A DNA stretch of 64,000 nt from Aggregatibacter sp. 2125159857 (GCF_017798005.1 NZ_CP072548.1:930001-994000), one strand, 5' to 3'; positions 11,687 through 22,403 are shown, numbered from the stretch's first letter. The notes: a model not told the origin generated them from the sequence alone. Program-made: numbers and translations.

Positions 11687-13570
11687 ATGAAAAAAGTAAA
11701 TCATTTAAACAAAACAATCACGACGTTATCCACCACTGCTGTGGTGCTTCTTTCTACATTCGGTGTCGCTACACTTGCTAATGCGACAGATAACTTTATT
11801 AATGCTAGTGCCGGTGCTAAAGATGCGAAGGTGGGTATTGCCAATGATACCTCTATTGGTAGCGATGCTAAGGCTAATGATGGAAACACTAGCGTCAATA
11901 CTGGCGGTGCGACAGCAGTTGGTGCTGATACTGAAGCTTCAGGTGCTGGTGCTACTGTACTGGGCCGTGGAGCAAAAGCAATAGGCTCTTATAATTCTGC
12001 ACTAGGTAATATGGCTAGTGCAACAGGGTCAGCTACAACTGCAGTTGGGGTATCAGCCCAAGCGTCGGGAGCGCATTCTGTTGCCGTAGGTTCAAATGCT
12101 AAGGCTACAGGCTATTCGTCTGTAGGAATTGGTTTAGCCACGACGGCAGGCTCCGGTGCGACAGGCTCAAGTGCAGTTTCAATTGGTGATCAGGCTGGGG
12201 CAAGTATTCAAGATTCGGTAGCATTGGGATCTTATTCTAGAACAACAGTAAATAGCAATGTTCAAGGTTATGATCCATCAACAGGAAACAAAACCGATGC
12301 CACTTGGAAAGCAACGAAAGGCGCAGTTTCTGTTGGTGATGTTGACAACCAGATCACCCGTCAAATCACTAGCGTTGCCGCGGGTACAAACGATACTGAT
12401 GCAGTGAACGTGGCTCAGTTAAAATCTTTAGACGGTAAAGTTGAGAAGAACAAAGCAGATATCGCAACCAACAAAGCGGATATCGCAACCAACAAAGCCG
12501 ATATCGCAACCAACAAAGCGGATATCGCAACCAACAAAGCGGATATCGCAACTAACAAAGCGGATATCGCAACCAACAAAGCGGATATCGCAACTAACAA
12601 AGCGGATATCGCAACTAACAAAGCCGATATTGCAACTAACAAAGCCGATATTGCAACTAACAAAGCGGATATCGCAACTAACAAAGCGGATATCGCAACT
12701 AACAAAGCCGATATTGCAACTAACAAAGCAGATATCGCAACCAACAAAGCGGATATCGCAACCAACAAAGCCGATATTGCAACTAACAAAGCCGATATCG
12801 CAACTAACAAAGCGGATATTGCAACCAATAAAGCCGATATCGCAACTAACAAAGCTGATATTGCAACTAACAAAGCGGATATCGCAACTAACAAAGCGGA
12901 TATCGCAACTAACAAAGCCGATATCGCAACTAACAAAGCCGATATTGCAACTAACAAAGCGGATATCGCAACTAACAAAGCGGATATCGCAACTAACAAA
13001 GCCGATATTGCAACTAACAAAGCCGATATCGCAACTAACAAAGCGGATATTGCAACCAATAAAGCCGATATCGCAACTAACAAAGCCGATATTGCAACTA
13101 ACAAAGCGGATATCGCAACTAACAAAGCGGATATCGCAACTAACAAAGCGGATATCGCAACCAACAAAGCGGATATCACAACCAACAAAGCGGATATCAC
13201 AACCAACAAAGCGGATATCACAACCAACAAAGCGGATATCGCAACCAACAAAGCAGATATTGCGACTATTAATAGTAAATTGTCTGCTAATAATAATTCC
13301 ATTAATGAATTGCGTGGTAATGTAAATCTCTTAAATAAAGACTTGAGAGGTGGCGTTGCGAGTGCGATCGCGCATGCTTCTGTTCCTCAATCCACAAAAG
13401 CGGGTGCAGTTGGTGTGGGTGTTGGTGGTGGTTTTTATGGTGGTCAATCAGCTGTTTCTCTAGGTGTGTCCGGTGTAACCTCTAATGAAAAATGGGTGTT
13501 TAAGGCTAGCGTTTCTAGCAATAGCCGCGGTAACTATGGTGTAGGTGTAGGTGCACTTTACCAATGGTAA
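11687..13570 (+). CDS. YadA-type trimeric autotransporter adhesin
   Basis: The 627-residue protein starts at ATG 11687, preceded by TAGGATG. It has a signal peptide ending ATLANA (about 33), a head of left-handed beta-roll repeats with motifs such as AVGVSAQASG and AVGSNAKATG (about 70-190), and a neck TDAVNVAQLK. A coiled-coil stalk made of 39 heptads KADIATN (about 256-528) follows, then a C-terminal YadA membrane anchor ending GVGALYQW. Three identical chains would form the secreted adhesin. The domain order is that of YadA/Hia/ApiA adhesins. The host ligand cannot be told from sequence. Confidence 0.95.
   Translation: MKKVNHLNKTITTLSTTAVVLLSTFGVATLANATDNFINASAGAKDAKVGIANDTSIGSDAKANDGNTSVNTGGATAVGADTEASGAGATVLGRGAKAIGSYNSALGNMASATGSATTAVGVSAQASGAHSVAVGSNAKATGYSSVGIGLATTAGSGATGSSAVSIGDQAGASIQDSVALGSYSRTTVNSNVQGYDPSTGNKTDATWKATKGAVSVGDVDNQITRQITSVAAGTNDTDAVNVAQLKSLDGKVEKNKADIATNKADIATNKADIATNKADIATNKADIATNKADIATNKADIATNKADIATNKADIATNKADIATNKADIATNKADIATNKADIATNKADIATNKADIATNKADIATNKADIATNKADIATNKADIATNKADIATNKADIATNKADIATNKADIATNKADIATNKADIATNKADIATNKADIATNKADIATNKADIATNKADIATNKADIATNKADIATNKADIATNKADIATNKADITTNKADITTNKADITTNKADIATNKADIATINSKLSANNNSINELRGNVNLLNKDLRGGVASAIAHASVPQSTKAGAVGVGVGGGFYGGQSAVSLGVSGVTSNEKWVFKASVSSNSRGNYGVGVGALYQW
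12452..13270 (+). repeat. 39 tandem copies of a 21-bp repeat (KADIATN heptad)
   Basis: A 21-bp unit of type AAAGCGGATATCGCAACTAAC runs without a length change from 12452 to 13270, differing mainly at synonymous positions. Three late copies read KADITTN and the last KADIATI. The variant pattern shows that a block of about seven units near 12767-12913 is repeated 231 bp (11 units) further on. Confidence 0.95.
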
Positions 13571-13604
13571 TAAACCGTTAATCCCGAGTTAATCGGAACA
13601 TAAT

Positions 13605-13637
13605 AAAAAAGCCATTCTGAAATAGAATGGCTTTTTT
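13605..13637. terminator. Bidirectional terminator
   Basis: The stem GCCATTCT/AGAATGGC with loop GAAAT is flanked by AAAAAA and TTTTTT. It serves both the autotransporter gene and the convergent adk. Confidence 0.92.
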
Positions 13638-13651
13638 GTTGTTATGGGGAA

Positions 13652-14376
<725 letters not shown>

Positions 14377-14427
14377 TGAAAATGTTTTATTAATCGTGGC
14401 GTATGGTTGCTTAATTCCCTAAAAATG

Positions 14428-15726
14428 TCAATTGCCAGCATTCGGCATGGTGACTTTTTCATTCCATGGGGCAACCCAGCATAAGCAGAGCATGCCCGGG
14501 ATGGCTAAAAATAAGCAAATCCAGAAGAAATGATAGTAGCCCACTGCGGCAACGATTTCGCCTGAAAGCGCACCGAGCCCTTTGCTCGGTAAGGCGGCAA
14601 GGCTGGTAAACAACGCCAGTTGAGTGGCGGTGTAAAGCGGGTTGGTTTCCCGAGCCATAAAGGCAACAAACGCTGCGGTGCCAAGCCCCACGCCAATATA
14701 TTCGCCACAAATCACAATGCCAAGTTTTAAGCGCGCAGCGTTATCGACAACGTGGAAATAATCAAATCCGGCAAGCCAAATAAACCCGCCGATAGTAATC
14801 AGTTGAATAAAACCAAAGACCCAAAGGGCGCGGTTAATGCCGAGGCGTAACATCACAATGCCGCCTGCCATGCCGGCAATAATGCTTGACCACAATGCGG
14901 TGCTTTTCACCACTAAGGCAATGTCGGTTTTGCTAAAGCCCATGTCCACGATGAATTTACTTTGTAACGTAGTGGCAAGGGCATCGCCGAATTTATACAG
15001 AAAGAGAAATGCAATAAAGCCGAGACCGGCATAAATCCCTTTACGCTGGAAAAATTCTTGTAGCGGAATGGTAAAAGCTTGATAGAACGGCTGCTTGTTT
15101 TGATGAATTTGAATTTGTGGTTCGCGGCTTAAAAAGAAGGTCATAAACAGCCCGCACAGCATGAAAAGTGCAGTCAATAAAAACACCGTTTTCCATGGCA
15201 GGAATGTGGCGAGATACAATGACAGTCCGCCCGGAATCAAACCGGCAATTCGGTAGGCATTAATGTGAATCGTGTTGCCTAAGCCCAATTCGTTATCGCG
15301 CAAAATTTCCCGTCGATAAGCATCTAAGACAATGTCTTGGGTGGCGGACATAAAGGCGATGAACGTGGCAAGAAAAATGACAATCTGCATTTGTTCTTTC
15401 GGATTGTATAAACCGATCAGGTAAAGACTTAGCAGAAGCAAGAGTTGGGATATGGCAAGCCAACTGCGACGACGACCGAGAAATCGGGGAAAATAACGAT
15501 CCAGCAAGGGCGCCCACAAAAATTTGAGCGTGTAGGGCAGCGTGACTAAGGTAAAAGCCCCGATGGTTTGAACGCTAATGCCATTATCCGACAACCAAAT
15601 TGGCAACATCTGCAACAGCACGAAAAGCGGCAAACCGGAGCTGAAGCCGGTAAAAACACAAATCAGCATATTGCGGCTGAAAATTTGGGTGGCGAGAGAG
15701 GGCTTAATCGGTTGTTCTGTCATCAT
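14428..15726 (-). CDS. ampG: Muropeptide permease AmpG (MFS)
   Basis: AmpG imports anhydro-muropeptides released during peptidoglycan turnover for recycling. The 432-residue protein has about 12-14 membrane segments and the AmpG-like N-terminal half with FSSGLPLFVL and PYTLKFLWAPLLDRY. Two ATGs (15726 and 15723) compete for the start. It begins 16 bp after the hypA stop and is likely the distal gene of a galE-hypA-ampG run. The MFS call is firm and the muropeptide substrate is by family resemblance. Confidence 0.88.
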   Translation of the reverse strand: MMTEQPIKPSLATQIFSRNMLICVFTGFSSGLPLFVLLQMLPIWLSDNGISVQTIGAFTLVTLPYTLKFLWAPLLDRYFPRFLGRRRSWLAISQLLLLLSLYLIGLYNPKEQMQIVIFLATFIAFMSATQDIVLDAYRREILRDNELGLGNTIHINAYRIAGLIPGGLSLYLATFLPWKTVFLLTALFMLCGLFMTFFLSREPQIQIHQNKQPFYQAFTIPLQEFFQRKGIYAGLGFIAFLFLYKFGDALATTLQSKFIVDMGFSKTDIALVVKSTALWSSIIAGMAGGIVMLRLGINRALWVFGFIQLITIGGFIWLAGFDYFHVVDNAARLKLGIVICGEYIGVGLGTAAFVAFMARETNPLYTATQLALFTSLAALPSKGLGALSGEIVAAVGYYHFFWICLFLAIPGMLCLCWVAPWNEKVTMPNAGN

Positions 15727-15741
15727 GATTTCAGGGAAATT

Positions 15742-16083
15742 TTATTCGACGGCAATTTCTTTAATGCGGAGTTCATCGCCGCTTTGGCGTTGTAAATGCG
15801 CGCTGCCGCAATGGGGGCAAGTGCTGTTATTGGCTTGAATTTCGACCAGTTGTTTGCAATCCCAACACCAAGCTTTGGCGGGAATGGAAATTAAATGAAG
15901 CTTACAATTTTCCGCCGGTGTACCTTGTGCCGCCATTTCAAAGCCAAATTCCAACGCACTGGGTTCAATGCATGAAAGGGCACCGACCTCCAACCAGAGA
16001 TCGGTGACTTTATTGACATTGTGTTGTTTGCATTGCTGCTCAACAATTTCAATGATGTTTTGACACAAAGAGAGTTCGTGCAT
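15742..16083 (-). CDS. hypA: Hydrogenase/urease nickel incorporation protein HypA
   Basis: HypA is a nickel metallochaperone that, with HypB, loads nickel into [NiFe]-hydrogenase. The 113-residue protein starts with the nickel-binding MHE (His2, Glu3) and has the zinc site CWDC...CPHC (Cys73, 76, 89, 92). No other hyp or hydrogenase gene is in the window. It sits only 5 bp after galE and 16 bp before ampG, an unexpected place for it. Confidence 0.93.
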   Translation of the reverse strand: MHELSLCQNIIEIVEQQCKQHNVNKVTDLWLEVGALSCIEPSALEFGFEMAAQGTPAENCKLHLISIPAKAWCWDCKQLVEIQANNSTCPHCGSAHLQRQSGDELRIKEIAVE

Positions 16084-16088
16084 GAGGC

Positions 16089-17105
16089 TTAATCCCGATA
16101 GCCTTTCGGATTATTTTTTTGCCAATTCCACGTGTCTTTCATCATTTGAGCTAAGCCACGTTCTGCTTTCCAGCCTAATTCTTTGGCGGCAAGGCTCGGG
16201 TCGGAATAACAGGTGGCGATGTCGCCCGGACGACGATCCACTAATTTATAAGGAATCTGAATGCCATTTGCTTGTTCAAACGCTTTCACCATGTCTAAGA
16301 CGGAATAGCCTACGCCGGTGCCTAAATTATAAATGTGCAAACCGGCATCATCTTGATGGCGATCTAGCGCTTTTAAGTGACCAATCGCCAAATCCACCAC
16401 ATGAATATAATCGCGCACGCCGGTGCCGTCATGGGTGTTGTAATCGCTACCGAATACGGAAAGTTGTGGCAATTTGCCGATAGCTACTTGGCTGATGTAA
16501 GGCAATAAGTTGTTTGGAATGCCATTCGGATCTTCCCCGATCAAACCGCTCTCATGGGCACCGACCGGGTTGAAATAGCGCAAAATGGTCATGCTGAATT
16601 TCGGTTCGGCTTTGGCGATGTCGCGCAGGATTTGTTCCACCATAAATTTAGAGGTGCCGTACGGATTGGTGGTGCCGCCTACTTTGCAATTTTCGGTAAT
16701 CGGAATGATTTCAGGATCACCGTAAACGGTGGCAGAAGAACTGAAGACGAAATTCCACACGCCGGCTTTTTTCATTTCTTGTAATAAGACCAATGAGCCG
16801 GTGACGTTGTTCATATAGTATTCAGCCGGTTTTTGCACGCTTTCGCCGACGGCTTTTAAACCGGCAAAATGAATGACGGAATGAATGCTGTTTTCAGCAA
16901 AGATTTTTTGTAACAAGTCGCGATCTAATACATCGCCTTCATAAAATTTTACGCTTTTGCCGGTGATTTGTTTCACGCGATCTAAGGATTTTGGTGAGGC
17001 GTTACAAAGATTGTCTAATACCACAACCTCTTTGCCGGCATTTAATAATTCGACGACAGTATGTGAACCGATATAACCGGCACCGCCGGTGACTAGAATG
17101 GACAT
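16089..17105 (-). CDS. galE: UDP-glucose 4-epimerase
   Basis: GalE interconverts UDP-glucose and UDP-galactose for the Leloir pathway and for LPS sugars. The 338-residue protein has the Rossmann motif GGAGYIGSH (7-15), the catalytic Ser in FSSSATVYG, and YGTSK supplying the Tyr-Lys pair. The length matches E. coli GalE (338). With lacZ at 7-10 kb the cell can make galactose from lactose. galK, galT and galM are not in the window. Confidence 0.97.
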   Translation of the reverse strand: MSILVTGGAGYIGSHTVVELLNAGKEVVVLDNLCNASPKSLDRVKQITGKSVKFYEGDVLDRDLLQKIFAENSIHSVIHFAGLKAVGESVQKPAEYYMNNVTGSLVLLQEMKKAGVWNFVFSSSATVYGDPEIIPITENCKVGGTTNPYGTSKFMVEQILRDIAKAEPKFSMTILRYFNPVGAHESGLIGEDPNGIPNNLLPYISQVAIGKLPQLSVFGSDYNTHDGTGVRDYIHVVDLAIGHLKALDRHQDDAGLHIYNLGTGVGYSVLDMVKAFEQANGIQIPYKLVDRRPGDIATCYSDPSLAAKELGWKAERGLAQMMKDTWNWQKNNPKGYRD

Positions 17106-17219
17106 TTTAATTTCCCCTTATTGCGAATATAACTCATAGAAATTGTGTGCTAGTATAACACTGTTTTTAAATCAAAACATGAGATGGATTAACCGCTTAT
17201 TTATTCTTGGGAGGAAACT

Positions 17220-17630
17220 ATGAATTGGTATTTGCATGTACTTAAAAACTACGCCACGTTTTCAGGACGAGCAAGACGAAAAGAGTATTGGATGTTCTTT
17301 TTAATCAGTGCACTAATCAGCATTGTATTGACGCTGTTGGATATCTTGCTAGGAACGTATAGCGTGGAATATGAAGCCGGGCTTTTTAGCGGGCTGTATT
17401 CATTGCTGATTCTGATCCCGAGTATCGCAGTTGTCGTTCGCCGTTTACATGATACGGATCGAAGCGGATGGTGGATTTTAATTTCATTAATTCCTCTTAT
17501 CGGTGTTATTGTGTTGTTTGTGTTCATTTGTTTAGACAGCCAACCGGGAACAAACCGTTTTGGTGCAAATCCGAAAGAAGCCGCATCACAAACGATTCCT
17601 CCGGTCGAAACCGATCGTTTTATCAGCTAA
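17220..17630 (+). CDS. DUF805 inner-membrane protein
   Basis: This 136-residue protein has the DUF805 pattern: an N-terminal YLHVLKNYATFSGRARRKEYW, then four hydrophobic segments. The family motif RRLHDTDRSGWW sits between segments two and three, and LDSQPGTNRFG follows the last. A strong Shine-Dalgarno GGGAGG precedes the ATG. Family members such as E. coli YhaH have no established function. Confidence 0.88.
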   Translation: MNWYLHVLKNYATFSGRARRKEYWMFFLISALISIVLTLLDILLGTYSVEYEAGLFSGLYSLLILIPSIAVVVRRLHDTDRSGWWILISLIPLIGVIVLFVFICLDSQPGTNRFGANPKEAASQTIPPVETDRFIS

Positions 17631-17835
17631 TTATCAGTACGTAGCGTGCAACTTGTTGCACGAATGATAAACCTCGATGTGTAATTCACGATTTCGTACG
17701 TAACGTGCATCTTGATGCACGACCAAGCCGCGCGCGGAATGTTATTGAACCCTTTCGGGTATTCGCGATTTCGCGTGTAGCGTGCAACTTGTTGCACGAT
17801 TGATTAACCTCGATGCGTAATTCACGATTTCGCAC
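17631..17835. repeat. Partial copies of the GTGCAA hairpin element
   Basis: Hairpins CGTGCAA-CTTG-TTGCACG lie at 17645-17662 and 17781-17798, and CGTGCAT-CTTG-ATGCACG at 17704-17721. They are joined by the same linker words as in the full element (CTCGATGCGTAATTCACGA). The stretch contains no credible gene. Confidence 0.85.
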
Positions 17836-17993
17836 GTAGCGTGCAACTTGTTGCACGAATGATTGACCTCGATGCGTAATTCACGATTTCGTGCGTAGCG
17901 TGCATCTTGATGCACGACCAAACCACGCACGGAACGTTATTTAACCTTTTCTGGCATTCATGATTTCGTGCAACAAGTTGCACGCTACGATTC
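17836..17993. repeat. 158-bp MITE-like repeat element, copy 1
   Basis: The element starts with GTAGCGTGCAACTTGTTGCA and ends with the inverted equivalent TGCAACAAGTTGCACGCTAC, so it has terminal inverted repeats that are themselves hairpins. A third hairpin with stem CGTGCAT/ATGCACG lies in the middle (17899-17916). A second 158-bp copy of about 90 percent identity by eye is at 33064-33221. There is no coding capacity. Confidence 0.85.
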
Positions 17994-18055
17994 TAATTTT
18001 TTATTCAAATAGAGAGAAGGCGAGAAGCATATTCGCTGTCTCTTTTTTATTTCTT

Positions 18056-18071
18056 GCGCAAACGTTTACTT
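18056..18071. promoter_or_regulatory. PurR operator
   Basis: GCGCAAACGTTTACTT matches the PurR consensus ANGCAANCGNTTNCNT at all fixed positions but the first. It is 62 bp before the purine permease start. Confidence 0.75.
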
Positions 18072-18132
18072 CTTTTGGCGTTGCGGTAAAATACCGCCCT
18101 CTTTTTTCAACGACAAATTAAAAGGTAATTTC

Positions 18133-19464
18133 ATGTCATCTTCTCAATCTTCCGCTTTAGAACAACGCTTTGAGTTGACTAAACGCGGTTCCACCGTACG
18201 CAAAGAAATTGTTGCCGGTTTAACCACTTTCCTTGCTATGGTGTATTCCGTTATCGTGGTGCCGAACATGTTAAGTGCGGCGGGTTTTCCTGCGGAATCG
18301 GTCTTTATTGCTACCTGTTTAGTGGCAGGTTTAGGCTCGATTTTAATTGGCTTTTGGGCGAATGCGCCAATGGCAATCGGTTGTGCTATTTCTTTAACGG
18401 CATTTACGGCATTTAGCTTGGTTATCGGACAAAAAGTGAGTATTCCGGTAGCCTTAGGTGCGGTCTTTTTAATGGGGATTTTCTTCACGCTCATTTCTGC
18501 CACAGGTATTCGCGCATGGATTTTGCGTAATTTACCGGTGGGTATCGCACACGGTGCGGGGATTGGTATCGGTTTATTCCTGCTTTTAATTGCCGCAAAC
18601 GGAGTAGGTCTTGTGGTGAGTAACCAAGCCGGTTTGCCGGTAAAATTGGGCGAGTTCACTGCGTTTCCGGTGATGATGTCATTAATTGGTTTGGCGTTAA
18701 TTATCGGCTTAGAAAAAATGCAAGTGAAAGGCGGCATTTTATGGGTGATTATCGCCATTACCGTGGTCGGCTTAATTTTCGATCCCAATGTGACCTTTAA
18801 CGGTCAAGTCTTCAAAATGCCAAGTTTCGGTGAAGACTCTTTATTCTTGCAATTAGACATTATGGGCGCATTGCAACCGGCCATTTTACCGGTGGTATTT
18901 GCTTTAGTGATGACCGCAGTATTTGATGCCACAGGCACCATCCGTGCCGTGGCAGGGCAAGCGGATTTATTGGACAAAGACGGTCAAATCATTAACGGCG
19001 GCAAAGCCTTAACGTCCGACTCCGTAAGTAGCTTATTCTCCGGGATTTTCGGCACGGCACCGGCAGCCGTGTATATCGAATCCGCAGCAGGGACTGCCGC
19101 CGGCGGTAAAACCGGTATCACCGCGATCGTTGTTGGCGTATTGTTCCTGTTGATGTTGTTCTTCCAACCATTAGCGTTTTTGGTGCCAAACTATGCGACA
19201 GCACCGGCGTTAATGTACGTGGGATTATTGATGCTAAGCAACGTCAGCAAATTGGATTTTGATGATTTCGTTGGCGCTATGAGCGGCTTGATTTGTGCGG
19301 TGTTTATCGTGTTAACGGCGAATATCGTGACCGGCATCATGTTGGGCTTTGCCGCATTGGTGATTGGCCGTGTGGTGAGTGGCGACTTCAAACGCTTAAA
19401 TATCGGCACCGTTGTGATTGCTGTTGTTTTAGTGGCTTTCTACGCTTGCGGTTGGGCGATTTAA
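18133..19464 (+). CDS. Purine (adenine/guanine/hypoxanthine) permease, AzgA-like NCS2 family
   Basis: The 443-residue membrane protein has 12-14 hydrophobic segments. It has the AzgA/PbuG-type hallmarks, including [16 protein letters not shown] at the N-terminus, [36 protein letters not shown] and the loop [22 protein letters not shown]. It would import a purine base by proton symport. The PurR-like operator upstream supports purine use. Which base is taken up (AdeP- or GhxP-like) cannot be decided here. Confidence 0.9.
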   Translation: MSSSQSSALEQRFELTKRGSTVRKEIVAGLTTFLAMVYSVIVVPNMLSAAGFPAESVFIATCLVAGLGSILIGFWANAPMAIGCAISLTAFTAFSLVIGQKVSIPVALGAVFLMGIFFTLISATGIRAWILRNLPVGIAHGAGIGIGLFLLLIAANGVGLVVSNQAGLPVKLGEFTAFPVMMSLIGLALIIGLEKMQVKGGILWVIIAITVVGLIFDPNVTFNGQVFKMPSFGEDSLFLQLDIMGALQPAILPVVFALVMTAVFDATGTIRAVAGQADLLDKDGQIINGGKALTSDSVSSLFSGIFGTAPAAVYIESAAGTAAGGKTGITAIVVGVLFLLMLFFQPLAFLVPNYATAPALMYVGLLMLSNVSKLDFDDFVGAMSGLICAVFIVLTANIVTGIMLGFAALVIGRVVSGDFKRLNIGTVVIAVVLVAFYACGWAI

Positions 19465-19483
19465 TTCAGCCAATAAAGACAAC

Positions 19484-19508
19484 AAAGGCGCATTTTATGC
19501 GCCTTTTT
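19484..19508 (+). terminator. Rho-independent terminator
   Basis: AAAGGCGCAT and ATGCGCCTTT form a 10-bp stem with a 3-nt loop and end in TTTTT. It terminates the permease gene and may act on the convergent tilS too. Confidence 0.9.
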
Positions 19509-19515
19509 GTTTGCC

Positions 19516-20826
19516 TTAATTTTGAAAAACAGTGAAAAAACCGACCGCACTTTGTAGCTTATCATCGTAGAAGATCAGCGGAATGCGCTGTCGTTGCCAA
19601 GGGGCGACATTCAACTGTTGCCACACTTTTTTAATGTCTTTATTCACGCCGTTTTGGGTTAATTTCACTTTGCCCGAATAACGAAATCGAATCCAAACTT
19701 TCGTTCCCTCTAAGGGTAAATTTAACGTTTCTTGATGTGTTTGCCCGTTTTCGTCTTGCCAAAGTGCGGTCATTTTTTCGCGTGTTTTTTTCAGTAACAA
19801 AGTGCCTAAATGATCCGGCAAGGAAATAGGGTGTTTAAATGTTGCCTTAATATATTCCTGTGAAATATCGTTAAATCTCGGCGTGAGAAATAAACGGTTT
19901 TGATAGCGGCGGACAATGTTATCGTCTAGGCGAAATTGCGGTTGCGCATCGACTTTCGCGAAAATAACATCCGATATGATTTGCTCTAATTGCACGAGAG
20001 AGGGCAGGGCAACGCCCCAATCTTGCAACCATAAGCGTAACAAGGCGCGTTGTTTCACAGAGGAATAGCTGGCGAAATGTTGTAGCTGAAAAGTGCGGTC
20101 ATTTTTGACGATGTTTTTTTGATATTCTTCCGCTAACAGCTCATTAAGCAGTTGCTGTTGTTCATAACAATGTTGTGCTGAACGTTGCACTGCCGAATCA
20201 AAATGCGCCCAGCGTTGGCGCAATTCAGGCAACACGATGTTACGCAGGAAATTGCGATCGTATTGATTATCCTCATTACTTTCATCCTCAACCCAACTCA
20301 GCCTTTCCTGTTGTACAAACTCCTGTAATTGTTGGCGGCTAAAATTCAATAAGGGACGAAAAATAGGTACGCTGTAAACATTGCTTTTCGACGGCATAGC
20401 GCCTAAGCCTTGCACGCCACTGCCGCGTTTTAGGGCAAGGAAAAATGTTTCCGTTTGGTCTTGTTGATGATGTGCCGTGACGAGCCATTCGGTAGGTAAA
20501 ATTTGCTGTGCAATGGCTTCATAACGGGCTTGGCGGGCACCTGCCTCAATGCCATTTTCTGTGCTGACGTTCACATGTTGAATTTGCAATGGAATATGGA
20601 ATTGACGACACATTTGTTGACAATGGGCTGACCAAGCATCGGCATAGGGGCTTAATCCATGATGAATATGAATGGCGCGCAGCTGAAAGTGCGGTTGTTT
20701 TTCACGAAGTTTTGCAAATAAAGCGAGCAGCGCGGTGGAATCCAAACCACCGCTAAACCCGATAAGAAAGTGAGTTTGGTTTGGCGCAATTTGGCGGAGT
20801 TGCTGTGAAAAACAGTCGAGGAGCAT
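19516..20826 (-). CDS. tilS: tRNA(Ile)-lysidine synthase
   Basis: TilS attaches lysine to C34 of the CAU-anticodon tRNA-Ile so that it reads AUA. The 436-residue protein has the ATP PP-loop SGGLDS (25-30), then [11 protein letters not shown] and the substrate-recognition C-terminal domain of the long gammaproteobacterial form. accA lies upstream on the same strand, 64 bp away, an order also seen in E. coli. Confidence 0.96.
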   Translation of the reverse strand: MLLDCFSQQLRQIAPNQTHFLIGFSGGLDSTALLALFAKLREKQPHFQLRAIHIHHGLSPYADAWSAHCQQMCRQFHIPLQIQHVNVSTENGIEAGARQARYEAIAQQILPTEWLVTAHHQQDQTETFFLALKRGSGVQGLGAMPSKSNVYSVPIFRPLLNFSRQQLQEFVQQERLSWVEDESNEDNQYDRNFLRNIVLPELRQRWAHFDSAVQRSAQHCYEQQQLLNELLAEEYQKNIVKNDRTFQLQHFASYSSVKQRALLRLWLQDWGVALPSLVQLEQIISDVIFAKVDAQPQFRLDDNIVRRYQNRLFLTPRFNDISQEYIKATFKHPISLPDHLGTLLLKKTREKMTALWQDENGQTHQETLNLPLEGTKVWIRFRYSGKVKLTQNGVNKDIKKVWQQLNVAPWQRQRIPLIFYDDKLQSAVGFFTVFQN

Positions 20827-20852
20827 AGGCGAATGGCACGGGTAGAGGACAT

Positions 20853-20874
20853 TCCCTCCCGTTTTCGGGAGGGA
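20853..20874 (-). other. Hairpin between accA and tilS
   Basis: A perfect 9-bp GC-rich stem (TCCCTCCCG/CGGGAGGGA) has a TTTT loop but no T tract on either strand. It may be an mRNA-stability or processing hairpin rather than a terminator. Confidence 0.5.
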
Positions 20875-20890
20875 TTAAAATGAGACTTTT

Positions 20891-21844
20891 TTATACGTAG
20901 CCGTAACTCATTAAACGTTGATAACGACGTTCTAGCAGCTTTTCTGTGTCAAAGACGTCAAGGTCGTCTAAATCGGCGAGCAGGCGTTTTTTCAAGTTTT
21001 GCGCCATTTCATCGTAATTGCGGTGTGCACCGCCCAACGGTTCCGGCACGATATTATCAATTAAGCCGAGTTCTTTTAAACGGCTGGCAGTTAATCCCAT
21101 GACTTCTGCCGCGGTGGAAGCTTTGTCAGCGCTTTTCCACAAAATGGAAGCGCAGCCTTCCGGCGAAATCACAGAGTAGGTGGAGTATTGCAACATGTTG
21201 ACTTTATCGCCTACGCCGATCGCTAACGCACCGCCGGAACCGCCCTCACCGATAACAGTACAAATCACCGGCACTTTGAGGGTGGACATTTCGCGTAAAT
21301 TGCGTGCGATAGCTTCTGATTGACCGCGTTCTTCCGCGCCTACGCCCGGATAAGCACCCGGAGTGTCAATGAAGGTGATGATAGGCAATTTGAAACGCTC
21401 TGCCATTTGCATGAGGCGTAAAGCTTTGCGGTAGCCTTCCGGTGCCGGCATACCAAAGTTGCGTTTTACTTTATCTTTCACGGTACGCCCTTTTTGATGG
21501 CCAATTACCATCACCGGTCTGCCGTCTAAACGTGCTAATCCGCCAACAATGGCCTTGTCATCGGCAAAAGCACGATCACCGGCAAGTTCTTCAAATTCGG
21601 TGAAAATATGTTCGATGTAGTCAAGAGTATAAGGACGATTCGGGTGACGAGACATTTTTGATACTTGCCACGCATCTAAATTTGCAAAGGTTTTTTCGGT
21701 TAATTCGATGCTTTTTTTCTGCAAACGGGCAATTTCATCATCAAGATTAATTTCATTATCCTGTGTTGTCATTGCACGCAAAGATTCGATTTTCGCTTCA
21801 AGTTCGGCAATGGGTAATTCAAAATCTAAGTATTCTTGACTCAT
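20891..21844 (-). CDS. accA: Acetyl-CoA carboxylase carboxyltransferase subunit alpha
   Basis: AccA with AccD transfers the carboxyl group from biotin to acetyl-CoA, the first step of fatty-acid synthesis. The 317-residue protein has the family core [34 protein letters not shown] and the oxyanion-hole glycines of [15 protein letters not shown]. The start ATG 21844 is preceded by AGGA. Confidence 0.98.
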   Translation of the reverse strand: MSQEYLDFELPIAELEAKIESLRAMTTQDNEINLDDEIARLQKKSIELTEKTFANLDAWQVSKMSRHPNRPYTLDYIEHIFTEFEELAGDRAFADDKAIVGGLARLDGRPVMVIGHQKGRTVKDKVKRNFGMPAPEGYRKALRLMQMAERFKLPIITFIDTPGAYPGVGAEERGQSEAIARNLREMSTLKVPVICTVIGEGGSGGALAIGVGDKVNMLQYSTYSVISPEGCASILWKSADKASTAAEVMGLTASRLKELGLIDNIVPEPLGGAHRNYDEMAQNLKKRLLADLDDLDVFDTEKLLERRYQRLMSYGYV

Positions 21845-22057
21845 GTGTGATTCCTAATTTTGTGAAAATTTTGCACCGCACTTTAACAAGATTTTGGTAG
21901 TGGTGCAATTGGACGCGCTATTCTATGCGTTTTTTTCATAAAAGTCATACCATTTCATCTGGTAACACCAGCTAAGGCTATGTAATGAAAGTGTTTATTG
22001 CCTTTACGCGGGAAACAAAAATGAAAAAAATGCGTGAAATATCAGGTTATGCGCTAA

Positions 22058-22086
22058 TTGACAATCTGCTAAAACGATTTTATTAT
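22058..22086 (+). promoter_or_regulatory. Near-consensus sigma-70 promoter for an RNA gene
   Basis: TTGACA (22058-22063), exactly 17 bp, then TATTAT (22081-22086). The predicted start of transcription is about 22093, with no protein gene directly after it. Confidence 0.75.
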
Positions 22087-22092
22087 GTAACC

Positions 22093-22293
22093 ACTTTCAA
22101 GATAAGATGTTTGAAAGTCAGGATTGGTCTCCTGAAATAAGCGGGCTGAAGGTATAGAACACTTTTAGTATCAGTATGTCGCAAACTACAAACCATCATC
22201 CATCAATGGTGGACTAGGTAGAAACCCGCAAGGACGCGACGCAGCGAACCGCTTGCTGTTAAGACCAATTCTGCTTAGTTCACCACCCTTTTT
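22093..22293 (+). ncRNA. Candidate structured RNA of about 200 nt
   Basis: The stretch follows a strong promoter and can fold through several long-range pairings. GGATTGGTCT (near 22122) pairs with AGACCAATTCT (near 22262), GCGGG (about 22141) with CCCGC (about 22225), and GGTGGACT (22208-22215) with AGTTCACC (22277-22284). The 3' end runs into CCCTTTTT, like a terminator. A local hairpin GCAGCG-AAC-CGCTTGC is also present. I do not recognise it: it lacks the marks of 6S, tmRNA, RNase P or SRP RNA. It could be an sRNA or a leader of selD, although selD seems to have its own -10. Confidence 0.5.
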
Positions 22294-22397
22294 CTCTCAT
22301 CTTCAACATTCATTTATACATCTTGACACTATCGATATCACCTGCTTTTTGTCTTGAAAAAGGCATTTCCATTAATGAATCCTAAACCCAATCACGC

Positions 22398-22403
22398 TAT
22401 AAT
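22398..22403 (+). promoter_or_regulatory. -10 element of selD
   Basis: A perfect TATAAT lies 33 bp before the selD start codon. The -35 region is weak. It suggests that selD is transcribed separately from the upstream RNA. Confidence 0.5.

Noticed and set aside
12415..13302. 295-codon open frame opposite the adhesin stalk and a 294-codon frame in a second frame
   Set aside because: Both are mirror readings of the 21-bp repeat. Any repeat with a unit divisible by 3 and no stop gives long false frames.
21983..22138. 51-codon frame at the start of the RNA candidate
   Set aside because: It spans the promoter and RNA start, has no clear RBS and no recognisable product.
22093..22293. 6S RNA
   Set aside because: It shares a GATGTTTG start-like word, but the CCCTGAGCC and TTGAACC...GGTTCAAGG regions of 6S RNA are absent.
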